From the IMG/VR virus record IMGVR_UViG_3300040801_002478, positions 1-44,967 of that record: a stretch of DNA of 44,967 nt; one strand, 5' to 3'. A program made the translations under genes and the position numbers. Origin of the DNA: a virus. A model generated the notes under the pieces. It did not search any database, had not been told where the DNA came from, and worked only from the letters and a program-made list of their open reading frames with translations. This document shows positions 38,243 through 44,967 of the stretch, piece after piece. The stretch's first letter is position 1, and each line of letters begins with the position of its first letter.

Positions 38243-40159
38243 ATGACCTACGTCATCCCGCTCGGGAGCGCCGCGGACTTTGAGCCAGCAAGCAGCGGCT
38301 ACATCGTCCCCCTCGGCACGGCGGCAGACTTCGCCTTTCCGCAGCAGGGAGGAGAAGGCGGCGGCGTCTACACGCGCGTCCCGGGCGTCATCGCCGCGGT
38401 CGGCACAAGCTGGCGGCGCAAGCCGGCGAAGAAGGAGGCGAGCACAAGCAGCCCCCACCGGGACGCCCCGCGCAAGCCAATATCCCGGTCCCTCAACGCC
38501 AGCAACGCGAGCCAGGAGCGGCCCCTGCGCACGGCCCTGCGGCACGGCGATGCACCCGAGCGATCCATCAGCCGAGGCAACCCGTGGGGCAAGCCAGGCG
38601 CCAGGGACGCCCTTCGGGCCAGCCTGCACGAGAACGCGGAGCACCGCGACGGCGCGAGCCGCCTAGCCACCTGGGCGAACGCCAGCGAGCGACCGGAGCC
38701 CTTCACCATTGCGCTGCACGAGAACGGCACGCCGCGCGATCTGCAGCCGACGCAGCGATGGTGGGACACCGACCGATACAACGAAGGGGTCCCCGGCGAA
38801 CTGATCCGCTGGCGCCCCATAGGCCCCTACGTATCGCCGCAGGCCGATATCGAGGGCATGAACATCGCGCCGCCACGCACGCAGGCGCTTGGCAGTTTCA
38901 TTGTCCTCGACGCCGAAGCCGAACTCGAAGCCAGGATCAAGCCAGCCGACCCGGTCGTGCGCGGGCGTTTTGACCGCGCCACAAAAAACGACTCCAGCCC
39001 CAGGCTCCCCTGGGGCCCGGGCGGGCGCAGAGACACCACCCTCGACTTCGAGTACCCGGCCGATATCGACCCCACGCCCGGCCCGGGCGAATTTTTCCTC
39101 ATCCCCATCAGGAGGCTTTACGTCGTGAGCAACGCAGCACAGATCGTCCGCGTCAGCGACGGCCGAGACATTCCCGCGCAAGCGGTCACCTTGAGCACGA
39201 GCATGGACACCTTCGGCTGGAGCATGAACGCCAGCCTCAGCGGGGCCGACGCCCTCGCGCTTGTCGAGGGGACCGACAGCGAGCCGGTCGAAGTAGACGT
39301 CACCATCAACGGCGTCACCTGGCGCATCCTCGTAGACGGCTGGACCCTCCAGGAGGCCGCCCGCAGCAGGAGCGGCACCATCAGGGGCCGAAGCCGCAGC
39401 GCGTACCTGGCGGCGCCCTACGCGGCACCAGGGGACCACGTACAGACCAGTAGCATCCTCGTGCAGCAGGCGGCGGCCGACGCCCTCCCGTTCGGCTGGA
39501 ACCTTGCCTGGAGCGCGGCCGACTGGATCATCCCGGCCAACGTCTGGCGCTACGAGGGAAAGACCCCCATCGAAGCGGTGCAGCGGCTCGCCGAGGCCGG
39601 CGGGGCCTATATCCAGACCGACCGAGCCAGCGACACGCTTCTCGTCAAGCAGCGATACCCGCTGCAGCCCTGGCTCTGGCACCTCCGCGCCGCGGACTAC
39701 CAGGTCCCCCGGGACGTCATCCTCCAGCGCGGCAGCCAGAAAAAGCCGGGGCAGGGCAAGAACGCGATCTACGTGCACGGCGGCCGCACCTCGGGGATCC
39801 TGGCGCGCGTGCTCAGGACCGGCAGCGCCGGCGACCAACTGATCCCGACACTGGTCGACGACCTCATCACCGACACCGTGCCGGCCAGGCACCGGGGCAT
39901 CGCGGAACTCGCCGCCCGGATGCGCAGCAGCATCGAGCAGCACGAGCTCCCGATCCAGACCGACCTGGGCGGCCTGATCCTCCCGGGCGCGTTCGTCGGC
40001 GTCGGCAACGACAACGGCGGGACGTTTGAGCAGGACTGGATGGGTCTCGTCAACGGCACCACGGTCATCGCGCAGGCGCAGCGAGCCGGGGACCGGGGCG
40101 TCAACATCAAGGTGCGCCAGACGCTCGACATCGAGCGCCACTTCGAGGACCAGCAATAA
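38243..40159 (+). CDS. Tail tip/baseplate hub-like protein
   Basis: A 638-aa protein. The N-terminal 220 residues are polar, Arg/Ser/Ala-rich and low complexity (PRKPISRSLNASNASQERPL), with two short repeats (TYVIPLGSAADF, GYIVPLGTAADF). From about 290 a folded region begins: RRLYVVSNAAQIVRVSDGRD, VTINGVTWRILVDGWTLQEA, GKTPIEAVQRLAEAGGAYIQ, and QTDLGGLILPGAFVGVGNDN. This part has the character of hub proteins of non-contractile tails (Mu gp44/lambda gpJ hub-like), but a firm family was not recognised. It follows the fibre candidate and overlaps the small gene after it by 1 bp. Confidence 0.65.
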   Translation: MTYVIPLGSAADFEPASSGYIVPLGTAADFAFPQQGGEGGGVYTRVPGVIAAVGTSWRRKPAKKEASTSSPHRDAPRKPISRSLNASNASQERPLRTALRHGDAPERSISRGNPWGKPGARDALRASLHENAEHRDGASRLATWANASERPEPFTIALHENGTPRDLQPTQRWWDTDRYNEGVPGELIRWRPIGPYVSPQADIEGMNIAPPRTQALGSFIVLDAEAELEARIKPADPVVRGRFDRATKNDSSPRLPWGPGGRRDTTLDFEYPADIDPTPGPGEFFLIPIRRLYVVSNAAQIVRVSDGRDIPAQAVTLSTSMDTFGWSMNASLSGADALALVEGTDSEPVEVDVTINGVTWRILVDGWTLQEAARSRSGTIRGRSRSAYLAAPYAAPGDHVQTSSILVQQAAADALPFGWNLAWSAADWIIPANVWRYEGKTPIEAVQRLAEAGGAYIQTDRASDTLLVKQRYPLQPWLWHLRAADYQVPRDVILQRGSQKKPGQGKNAIYVHGGRTSGILARVLRTGSAGDQLIPTLVDDLITDTVPARHRGIAELAARMRSSIEQHELPIQTDLGGLILPGAFVGVGNDNGGTFEQDWMGLVNGTTVIAQAQRAGDRGVNIKVRQTLDIERHFEDQQ

Positions 40160-40386
40160 TGGCCAACCCCCTCAAGCAGCTCCGCGGGCTCATCCCGCAA
40201 GACGTCGTCCAGGTCGGCACCAGCCAGGGGCCGAACGGGGACGGCACCACCAACGTCAGCCTCCTCGGCGGCGGCACGGTCGTCTGCAGCGGCACCGGCT
40301 ACAGCAACGGCACGCCGGTATTCATCAAAGGATCGGTAATCCTATCGGCAGCGCCGAGCCCGACAGCGGTAGACATCGAAGTGTGA
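40159..40386 (+). CDS. Small tail-module protein
   Basis: A 75-aa beta-rich protein (VQVGTSQGPNGDGTTNVSLL; VVCSGTGYSNGTPVFIKGSV) translationally coupled (TAATG) to the hub-like gene. Probably an OB-like tail-tip adaptor; such proteins often follow hub genes. The last gene of the structural operon. Confidence 0.68.
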   Translation: MANPLKQLRGLIPQDVVQVGTSQGPNGDGTTNVSLLGGGTVVCSGTGYSNGTPVFIKGSVILSAAPSPTAVDIEV

Positions 40387-40396
40387 CCGGAAAGGG

Positions 40397-40425
40397 ATGA
40401 CACGCCGGTAAACCGCCGGTAGAAT
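40397..40425 (+). promoter_or_regulatory. Near-consensus sigma70 promoter overlapped by CCGGTA operators
   Basis: ATGACA (40397-40402), 17-bp spacer, TAGAAT (40420-40425): five of six matches in each box. The spacer and -10 carry two inverted sites, GCCGGTAAA (40404-40412) and GCCGGTAGA (40414-40422), and GACCGGAAA lies just upstream (40385-40393). A promoter this good covered by operators implies tight repression by the phage repressor and expression of the gene at 40460 on induction. Confidence 0.75.
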
Positions 40426-40459
40426 CGCCGCTCCAAAATTCACGGAGGGCGAAAAGCCG

Positions 40460-40888
40460 ATGAATGCATTTAGTCCGGAGGCAGCAAAAGCACTAGACGA
40501 CTCATTCAAGACCGCGGCCCACGAGCCGATCCAGAGGCTCCTCAAGGCCGCCGGGCACGCCCTGACGCACGCCGAGCGGGAAGCCCTCCGCAACTGGCCC
40601 CGGGAGCCCTGGGAGCCGCACACCACGCAGCAAGGCATCATCGAGGACAACACGGCGCGCAACGCGCGGTGCCGGGCGCTATTCACGCTCCTCGGCACGG
40701 ACGAAGCCTGGGCGCTCATCACGCCGCAGGAGTGCCGGCTTCTCAGCCAGGTGCTGCTCATCAGCACGCAGCGGCACCACGACGTCCTGGAGGACTACAT
40801 CGCGCGCTTCGGTGAATGGCCGGCCGAGGCCATCAGCCCCGGGGAAAAGACGCTCGGGGAACTTTTGGGGAACCTCAGAAGCTGCTGA
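40460..40888 (+). CDS. Hypothetical protein behind an operator-controlled promoter
   Basis: A 142-aa, mostly helical soluble protein (FSPEAAKALDDSFKTAAHEP, LTHAEREALRNWPREPWEPH, LLSQVLLISTQRHHDVLEDY). The ribosome site is ggagg, about 12 nt before the ATG. It is the last high-GC phage gene and the only one in its transcription unit. Its promoter looks repressor-controlled, so it is more likely an early or host-takeover function than a virion part. Family not recognised. Confidence 0.7.
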   Translation: MNAFSPEAAKALDDSFKTAAHEPIQRLLKAAGHALTHAEREALRNWPREPWEPHTTQQGIIEDNTARNARCRALFTLLGTDEAWALITPQECRLLSQVLLISTQRHHDVLEDYIARFGEWPAEAISPGEKTLGELLGNLRSC

Positions 40889-41106
40889 CGGCGGGAGGCC
40901 GCGCCAGGCCTCGCGTTCGGGGATTGTCGGACCAGTCCATCAGCAGAGTCTGCACAGCATGAATGTCGTGACGCCTCATAATTTGCCGGTCTCATACGGA
41001 AAGATCGGGTTAGGCTGACAGAAAGAATATCGCTGCGCGGTGGATCTTGATAGACTTCGTACTGGGGCTACATTTTCCTTTATTTATCAGACACATAGCG
41101 AATATT
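40889..41106. other. Composition junction between phage and methyltransferase DNA
   Basis: No gene is supported here. A hairpin GAGGCC/GGCCTC (40896-40913) without a T-run follows the phage gene. From about 40960 the sequence becomes visibly less GC-rich and codon choice after 41107 is unlike the phage. This is the probable border of phage-type and acquired or host-type DNA. Confidence 0.5.
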
Positions 41107-42081
41107 ATGCTTACGTTTGTGGATTTGTTCTGCGGCGGTGGGTTTGGCGCCAGGGGGGCTATAGCTGCAGGGGGAATCCCTTTGCTGGGAGTTGACGCGT
41201 GGCCCTTGGCTACACAAACCTACAAAGCGAACTTTCCCGAAGCGGAGGTCATCTGTTCTCCGATAGAGAAGCTCGACCCCTACGAGCTCTCCAAGTTCTT
41301 CAAGCCTGATGTACTGCTTACATCACCAGAGTGCACGTCGCATTCTATCGCGCGCGGCGCCAAACCTGGCTGTGAGCAAAGCCGTGAAACGGCGATTGGA
41401 ATAATGGATTGGCTAGAGGCGATGGACCCGCGTTGGCTGATTGTTGAAAATGTCAACAGAATGAAAAAGTGGAACAGGCATCAAGAACTCGTCCGATCGA
41501 TAGAAGGCGCCGGTTACCGAGTAAGTGATCTCTTCCTTAATGCAGCGGATTTTGGCGCGCCACAATCGCGCAAAAGATTGTTTCTGGTGTGTGATAAGTA
41601 TGGTAGCAAGATTAAGGCCGCGGAACTGAAGGCGCTTCACCGACGTCGTAATCAGACCGCTCGGGATATTCTTTCACCAAATGGTCGCTTTCCAAGCTCC
41701 CCATTGAGTAAACCCGGTCGAGCTCCCGCGACATTGGAGAGAGCCGGCAGAGCTATATCAGAGCTGGGTGAAGGTATCGATTTTATTATTGTCTATTACG
41801 GGTCTGACTATGCGGGTGGTTGGCAGTCGCTGGATGTTCCGCTTAGAACTGTAACGACACTGGATCGATTTGGTTTAGTCACATGGCGAGAAGGCGAACC
41901 GTATTTACGAATGCTACAACCCGAAGAACTACTGAGGGCGATGGGTGCAAAGCGCCATTCACTGACTTTCGGCAATCGACGCGACAAGATTAAGTTGTGC
42001 GGAAACGGCGTATGCTCACCAGTGGTAGAAATGATTTTCCGCAAGCTCACGCAAATTCAGAAACAGGATATTGCTGCGTAG
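41107..42081 (+). CDS. C5 cytosine DNA methyltransferase
   Basis: A 324-aa enzyme. Motif I is FVDLFCGGGFGARG (4-17). The catalytic motif IV reads LTSPECTSHSIARG with Cys76, a PEC variant of the usual PC. Motif VI is WLIVENVNRM (E114), and motif VIII FGAPQSRKRLFLV. It transfers methyl groups from AdoMet to cytosine C5. ATG 41107 is preferred over TTG 41047 because motif I normally starts within a few residues of the N-terminus. It is followed at 101 bp by a MORC-like ATPase and a Z1 ATPase, a gene order described for restriction systems with MORC ATPases (Iyer, Abhiman and Aravind 2008). Its lower GC sets it apart from the phage, yet it lies inside the direct repeats. Its last codons form the repeat. 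Confidence 0.9.
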   Translation: MLTFVDLFCGGGFGARGAIAAGGIPLLGVDAWPLATQTYKANFPEAEVICSPIEKLDPYELSKFFKPDVLLTSPECTSHSIARGAKPGCEQSRETAIGIMDWLEAMDPRWLIVENVNRMKKWNRHQELVRSIEGAGYRVSDLFLNAADFGAPQSRKRLFLVCDKYGSKIKAAELKALHRRRNQTARDILSPNGRFPSSPLSKPGRAPATLERAGRAISELGEGIDFIIVYYGSDYAGGWQSLDVPLRTVTTLDRFGLVTWREGEPYLRMLQPEELLRAMGAKRHSLTFGNRRDKIKLCGNGVCSPVVEMIFRKLTQIQKQDIAA

Positions 42082-42135
42082 CAAAGTGCGCTGCTAGTTC
42101 GGGCGGTACGCGGCGACGCCATGGAAGCTGTGCTA
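42029..42135. repeat. Right copy of the 107-bp direct repeat (possible attR)
   Basis: Identical to 1-107. It spans the last 17 codons and stop of the methyltransferase and 54 bp of the gap before the MORC-like gene, ending 46 bp before that start codon. Right of it the defence operon continues; right of the other copy the phage recombination arm begins. Confidence 0.9.
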
Positions 42136-42181
42136 CTGATCTGCGTTAAGAACCCAGCTACGAGGAGCCCTTATACGGCCT

Positions 42182-43702
42182 ATGGACGAGGATACTGACA
42201 TTCAGTATGAGGACGCCTCGCCTGATCCGGAGTACTTGATTACGTCGCTCTCGGAGCAAGGTTACAGTCTCGAATCTGCGGTTGCAGACCTCGTAGATAA
42301 CTCAATTTCTGCTGGTGCCGACCGAGTGGAAATCCTGGTAGATACTGAGTCCACCCCTTTCAGAGTCTTCATAGCAGATAACGGCCGAGGCATGAGCGAG
42401 GCAGTATTGAAGGCTGCTGTACGTTTTCCAAGTGGTTCATCGCAGAAGCGCCGAGATGTAACTGATCTAGGAAGATTCGGGCTAGGCCTAAAGACAGCTT
42501 CATTTTCCCAAACGCGTCAGTTCACGGTAATTAGCCGCGAAAATGGTGCAGCGCAACATGTGGGCCGAACTTGGGACACAGAAATTTTGCGGACCAAGAA
42601 GTGGAAGGTCGTGGTAAATCAGCGCGAAAAGGTTGAAGAGCTCCTTGCGCAATACTCCAAACTATCCAGCCAGTTCCTGAGTCACGATGAGGGGTTCAAT
42701 TGCAGCACATTGGTGGTGTGGCATGGTTTGTACAAATACGAGCACTACATAAAGGAACGAAACAAACAAGAAGCATTATCAAGAGATCTGACCGAGATAG
42801 TTGGACCTCACTTGGCACTAGTCTTCCACCGTTTTCTCGAATCGAGTGCTCATTCACTAAGCATCCGTTTGAACAATTCCATATTGGAGCCATTCAATCC
42901 ATTCCCGCAAGATGCCGTTGGAATACGAGCATTAGAGGTTAAGCAAAGACTATTTGGCGATAGCTCGGTTCGATTCGAGGGTTTCGTCCTCCCGTCTCGT
43001 AGTCTGGAGGAGGTGCGGTCCGGGCCATCTAAGTGGGTTCCAAAGGGGCGCAGCCTCCTGGATATGGAGGGCGTCTATGTATACCGGGCCGATAGAATCA
43101 TTCTATACGGGGGGTGGCTTGGAATGGTCCAAAAGTCACAGAAGATGCGTCTCGCAAGGATGAGGGTCGAGTTCGGTAATGGGGCTGATCACAGGCTTCA
43201 CCTCAACGTCGCAAAATCCCAAGTCGTAATCCCACATGACTTGCGGTCGGCATTTATTTCGTACGTTGAAGAATTGAGGTCGAAGGCCGCGCTAGAGCTT
43301 TACAACCGTGGCGTGGCGAAGATCCGAGGCCAAAGCTCCAGAAACAAAGCGCAGCTGTTTCGAAAGGTATACACGAATCACGGAGCTGTCATTGAGATCG
43401 ATCCCAACTTCCCTATTGTCGAGGCGCTACTGAATTCTCTTTCCGGCGAGGCGAAAGGACAGTTTAGGGTGATCATGAAGTCCGTTGAAACTTTGCTGAA
43501 TAAGCTTCGAAGCAGTCACGCGGAGCAAGTATTCTCAGGTGAACCGCAAGTCGACGGTATCGCTGAGGCGGAACTAGCTAATTCAATACGTACTCTACTT
43601 GATGCAGGTTACGAAAAGAGCTTTGTTCGAATAGAGGTCTTGCCGCAGCTAGGATTTGAATATGACACCCTGCCCGCGAATTTGCGCGAAATGATTGAGT
43701 AG
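42182..43702 (+). CDS. MORC/MutL-like GHKL ATPase of a restriction-type system
   Basis: A 506-aa protein. The GHKL ATP-binding domain is at 20-200: N-box LESAVADLVDNSISAGAD with D39/N40, G1 FIADNGRGMSEAV (66-71), G2 GRFGLGLKTASFS. A transducer-like domain follows (about 230-370: PSKWVPKGRSLLDMEGVYVY, LHLNVAKSQVVIPHDL) and a helical C-terminus (to 506). MORC-type ATPases in bacteria accompany cytosine methylases, Z1 helicase-like proteins and nucleases, where they are proposed to sense or remodel DNA in restriction. The gene is lower in GC than the phage. Part of the operon with the methyltransferase and the Z1 gene (5-bp gap to the next start). Confidence 0.88.
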   Translation: MDEDTDIQYEDASPDPEYLITSLSEQGYSLESAVADLVDNSISAGADRVEILVDTESTPFRVFIADNGRGMSEAVLKAAVRFPSGSSQKRRDVTDLGRFGLGLKTASFSQTRQFTVISRENGAAQHVGRTWDTEILRTKKWKVVVNQREKVEELLAQYSKLSSQFLSHDEGFNCSTLVVWHGLYKYEHYIKERNKQEALSRDLTEIVGPHLALVFHRFLESSAHSLSIRLNNSILEPFNPFPQDAVGIRALEVKQRLFGDSSVRFEGFVLPSRSLEEVRSGPSKWVPKGRSLLDMEGVYVYRADRIILYGGWLGMVQKSQKMRLARMRVEFGNGADHRLHLNVAKSQVVIPHDLRSAFISYVEELRSKAALELYNRGVAKIRGQSSRNKAQLFRKVYTNHGAVIEIDPNFPIVEALLNSLSGEAKGQFRVIMKSVETLLNKLRSSHAEQVFSGEPQVDGIAEAELANSIRTLLDAGYEKSFVRIEVLPQLGFEYDTLPANLREMIE

Positions 43703-43707
43703 GTGGT

Positions 43708-44967
43708 ATGGAAAAGAATCTGTACGTCGACCTTTTTAAGAAGAAACTCGAGGCAAAGTATCGCGAAGCTCTTTTGCCATCGGAAAGTTTGCATCACGAG
43801 ATGGACAACTTTTTTGAGGCCATCTACGAACCGATGAGCGAAGTGTTTAAGACGATGGAGTTGGCAAAGATCGATAAAGCCACAGCCAAGAACTTCTTTG
43901 ACGCAGCTCGACGCGACTTCCTATCCATAGCGCCCACCAGAGTAGATCCGTCCAGTGAGCTTACGACGCTCGGATTCAAAACGTGGCTCACGGAAGATCG
44001 CGCGTCAAAAGTGTCGTGGAACTATACAGATCGCTACCTGGAGTACTTAAAGTTTTCCGGTCGTTCAAGCGCAGTCGTAGACGAAGTTGCTCGTTCGACA
44101 CTAAAGATTGTAGAAAAGTTGGGAGATCCAGCGTCGGAAGAGGCATTCTTCGTAAAGGGACTGGTAGTCGGATCCGTGCAGTCTGGTAAAACCGGTAATT
44201 TCAATGGCGTAATCAACAGAGCGATTGACTGCGGATATGACCTCGTGATCGTGCTGTCTGGGATCATGGAAGACCTACGAGGACAGACCCAGGATCGAAT
44301 AGAGTCTGACGTAGTAGGAGAAGGGCTACTCGAAGTTGGTGGCTCAAGGACAAGAGGCAAAAAGGGGGTTGGTCTAGTAAGGCGGTTTGGAAACTCGGGG
44401 ATCAAGGAGGTTCCGCAGGTTGGGGCAATCACGTCATTTGAGTCAGATTTCAGTAAGACGCTTGTCGACGCGAGTTTTTCGCCTCTCAACAACACGCAGA
44501 TACTTGTTTGCAAGAAAAATCATCGTGTATTGCAGAACTTGGTCGTATGGCTTCACGAATATCTCGAAAACGGGCCTGATGAAAAGCACGCCATATCCCT
44601 TCTCATACTTGATGACGAGGCAGACAATGCGTCTTTGAATAACGAAGGAAAGAAGGGACAAGAGTACGCTTCGAAGATCAACGGGCATATCCGCGCGCTA
44701 TTGAATCTCTTTTATAAGAAGACATATCTTGGTTACACCGCAACGCCTTTCGCAAATGTTTTGCAGGATAGAAATCAAATTCCAGTGACTCCTTGGCGCA
44801 TTGAGCGCAAGGATGATGTGCCGCTCGAGCTAGGTCAGGTAGATAATCTGTTTCCTGACGACTTTGTTGTCTTGCTCAAGACGCCCAGCAACTATGTTGG
44901 CGCTGCACATCTTTTCGAAACTATTGCACCCATAGAAAATAAAAGGGAAGAAAAGCTCCCGTTAATA
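43708..44967 (+). CDS. Z1-domain ATPase/helicase-like protein (partial, runs off the window)
   Basis: 420 codons are open to the window end. After a helical N-terminal region (about 1-145) come Walker A in VVGSVQSGKTGNFNG (about 152-166), TSFESDF, Walker B in LLILDDEADNAS (about 298-309) and the SF2 motif YLGYTATPFAN (about 340-350). This matches Z1-domain proteins, predicted SF2 ATPases of MORC-containing restriction systems. Aggtgg directly precedes ATG 43708. The C-terminal half, and the nuclease usually encoded next, lie outside the window. Confidence 0.88.
   Translation, partial: MEKNLYVDLFKKKLEAKYREALLPSESLHHEMDNFFEAIYEPMSEVFKTMELAKIDKATAKNFFDAARRDFLSIAPTRVDPSSELTTLGFKTWLTEDRASKVSWNYTDRYLEYLKFSGRSSAVVDEVARSTLKIVEKLGDPASEEAFFVKGLVVGSVQSGKTGNFNGVINRAIDCGYDLVIVLSGIMEDLRGQTQDRIESDVVGEGLLEVGGSRTRGKKGVGLVRRFGNSGIKEVPQVGAITSFESDFSKTLVDASFSPLNNTQILVCKKNHRVLQNLVVWLHEYLENGPDEKHAISLLILDDEADNASLNNEGKKGQEYASKINGHIRALLNLFYKKTYLGYTATPFANVLQDRNQIPVTPWRIERKDDVPLELGQVDNLFPDDFVVLLKTPSNYVGAAHLFETIAPIENKREEKLPLI

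Noticed and set aside
38663-40156. Minus-strand ORF of 497 aa opposite the hub-like gene
   Set aside because: No recognisable domain and typical complement-of-GC-rich-codons composition.
40889-40930. Terminator after the last phage gene
   Set aside because: A GAGGCC/GGCCTC hairpin exists, but no T-run follows, so it is not called as a rho-independent terminator.
1-44967. tRNA genes or a CRISPR array
   Set aside because: No cloverleaf-like segment or regularly spaced short repeat was seen on reading; a tRNAscan run would settle the tRNA question.

Overview
The window holds one nearly complete temperate siphovirus genome of high GC (about two-thirds GC by eye), bounded by two identical 107-bp direct repeats (1-107 and 42029-42135). 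Beyond the right repeat lie about 2.8 kb of lower-GC DNA (about half GC by eye) carrying part of a restriction-type defence operon. The PrtN-like regulator, Mu-type head genes, lambda-type replication and recombination genes and two-strand early control suggest a proteobacterial, probably gammaproteobacterial, host. That host assignment is inference; no host housekeeping gene is visible.

Layout. 291-3809 (minus): recombination operon (Bet/RecT, YqaJ/lambda-type exonuclease, PrtN-like regulator, four small genes) ending at a strong terminator. 4004-5178 (plus): four small early genes. 5175-5858 (minus): CI-like repressor. 5992-8167 (plus): replication initiator, lambda P-like loader, wHTH protein and RuvC-like resolvase. 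8188-8556: Mor-like activator. 8553-10032: lysis genes (membrane/coiled-coil protein, L,D-transpeptidase-fold endolysin candidate, holin). 10044-19684: ParB/methylase-like protein, terminase, Mu gp29-type portal and a giant MuF head protein. 20101-23604: cassette of small genes plus SSB. 23765-27851: protease/scaffold, decoration protein, capsid and head-completion genes. 27920-40386: siphovirus tail with a 1026-aa tape measure. 40460-40888: one gene behind a near-consensus promoter. 41107 onward: C5 cytosine methyltransferase, MORC-like GHKL ATPase and Z1 ATPase (cut by the window end).

The most striking object is in the MuF protein. A 335-residue intein interrupts its conserved GWN/CRC motif. 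The intein's sense strand has splicing blocks but no recognisable endonuclease. The opposite strand of the same DNA encodes a 307-aa protein with two helix-turn-helix segments and a Vsr/EDxHD-like nuclease core, with its own Shine-Dalgarno sequence and GTG start. It looks like an intein whose homing endonuclease is written antisense and codon-aligned inside it. The MuF protein also carries a kinase-like domain, as in MuF polymorphic toxins.

Control seems to be coordinated by short A/T-ACCGG sites repeated at six early or accessory intergenic regions, probably operators of the CI-like repressor. A separate 20-bp element is identical upstream of the protease and tail modules. No integrase, transposase or partition gene is visible although a repressor is present. 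The methyltransferase-derived repeats, together with the phage recombinases, raise the possibility of integration by homologous recombination at a restriction operon; an assembly-graph artefact is the main alternative.
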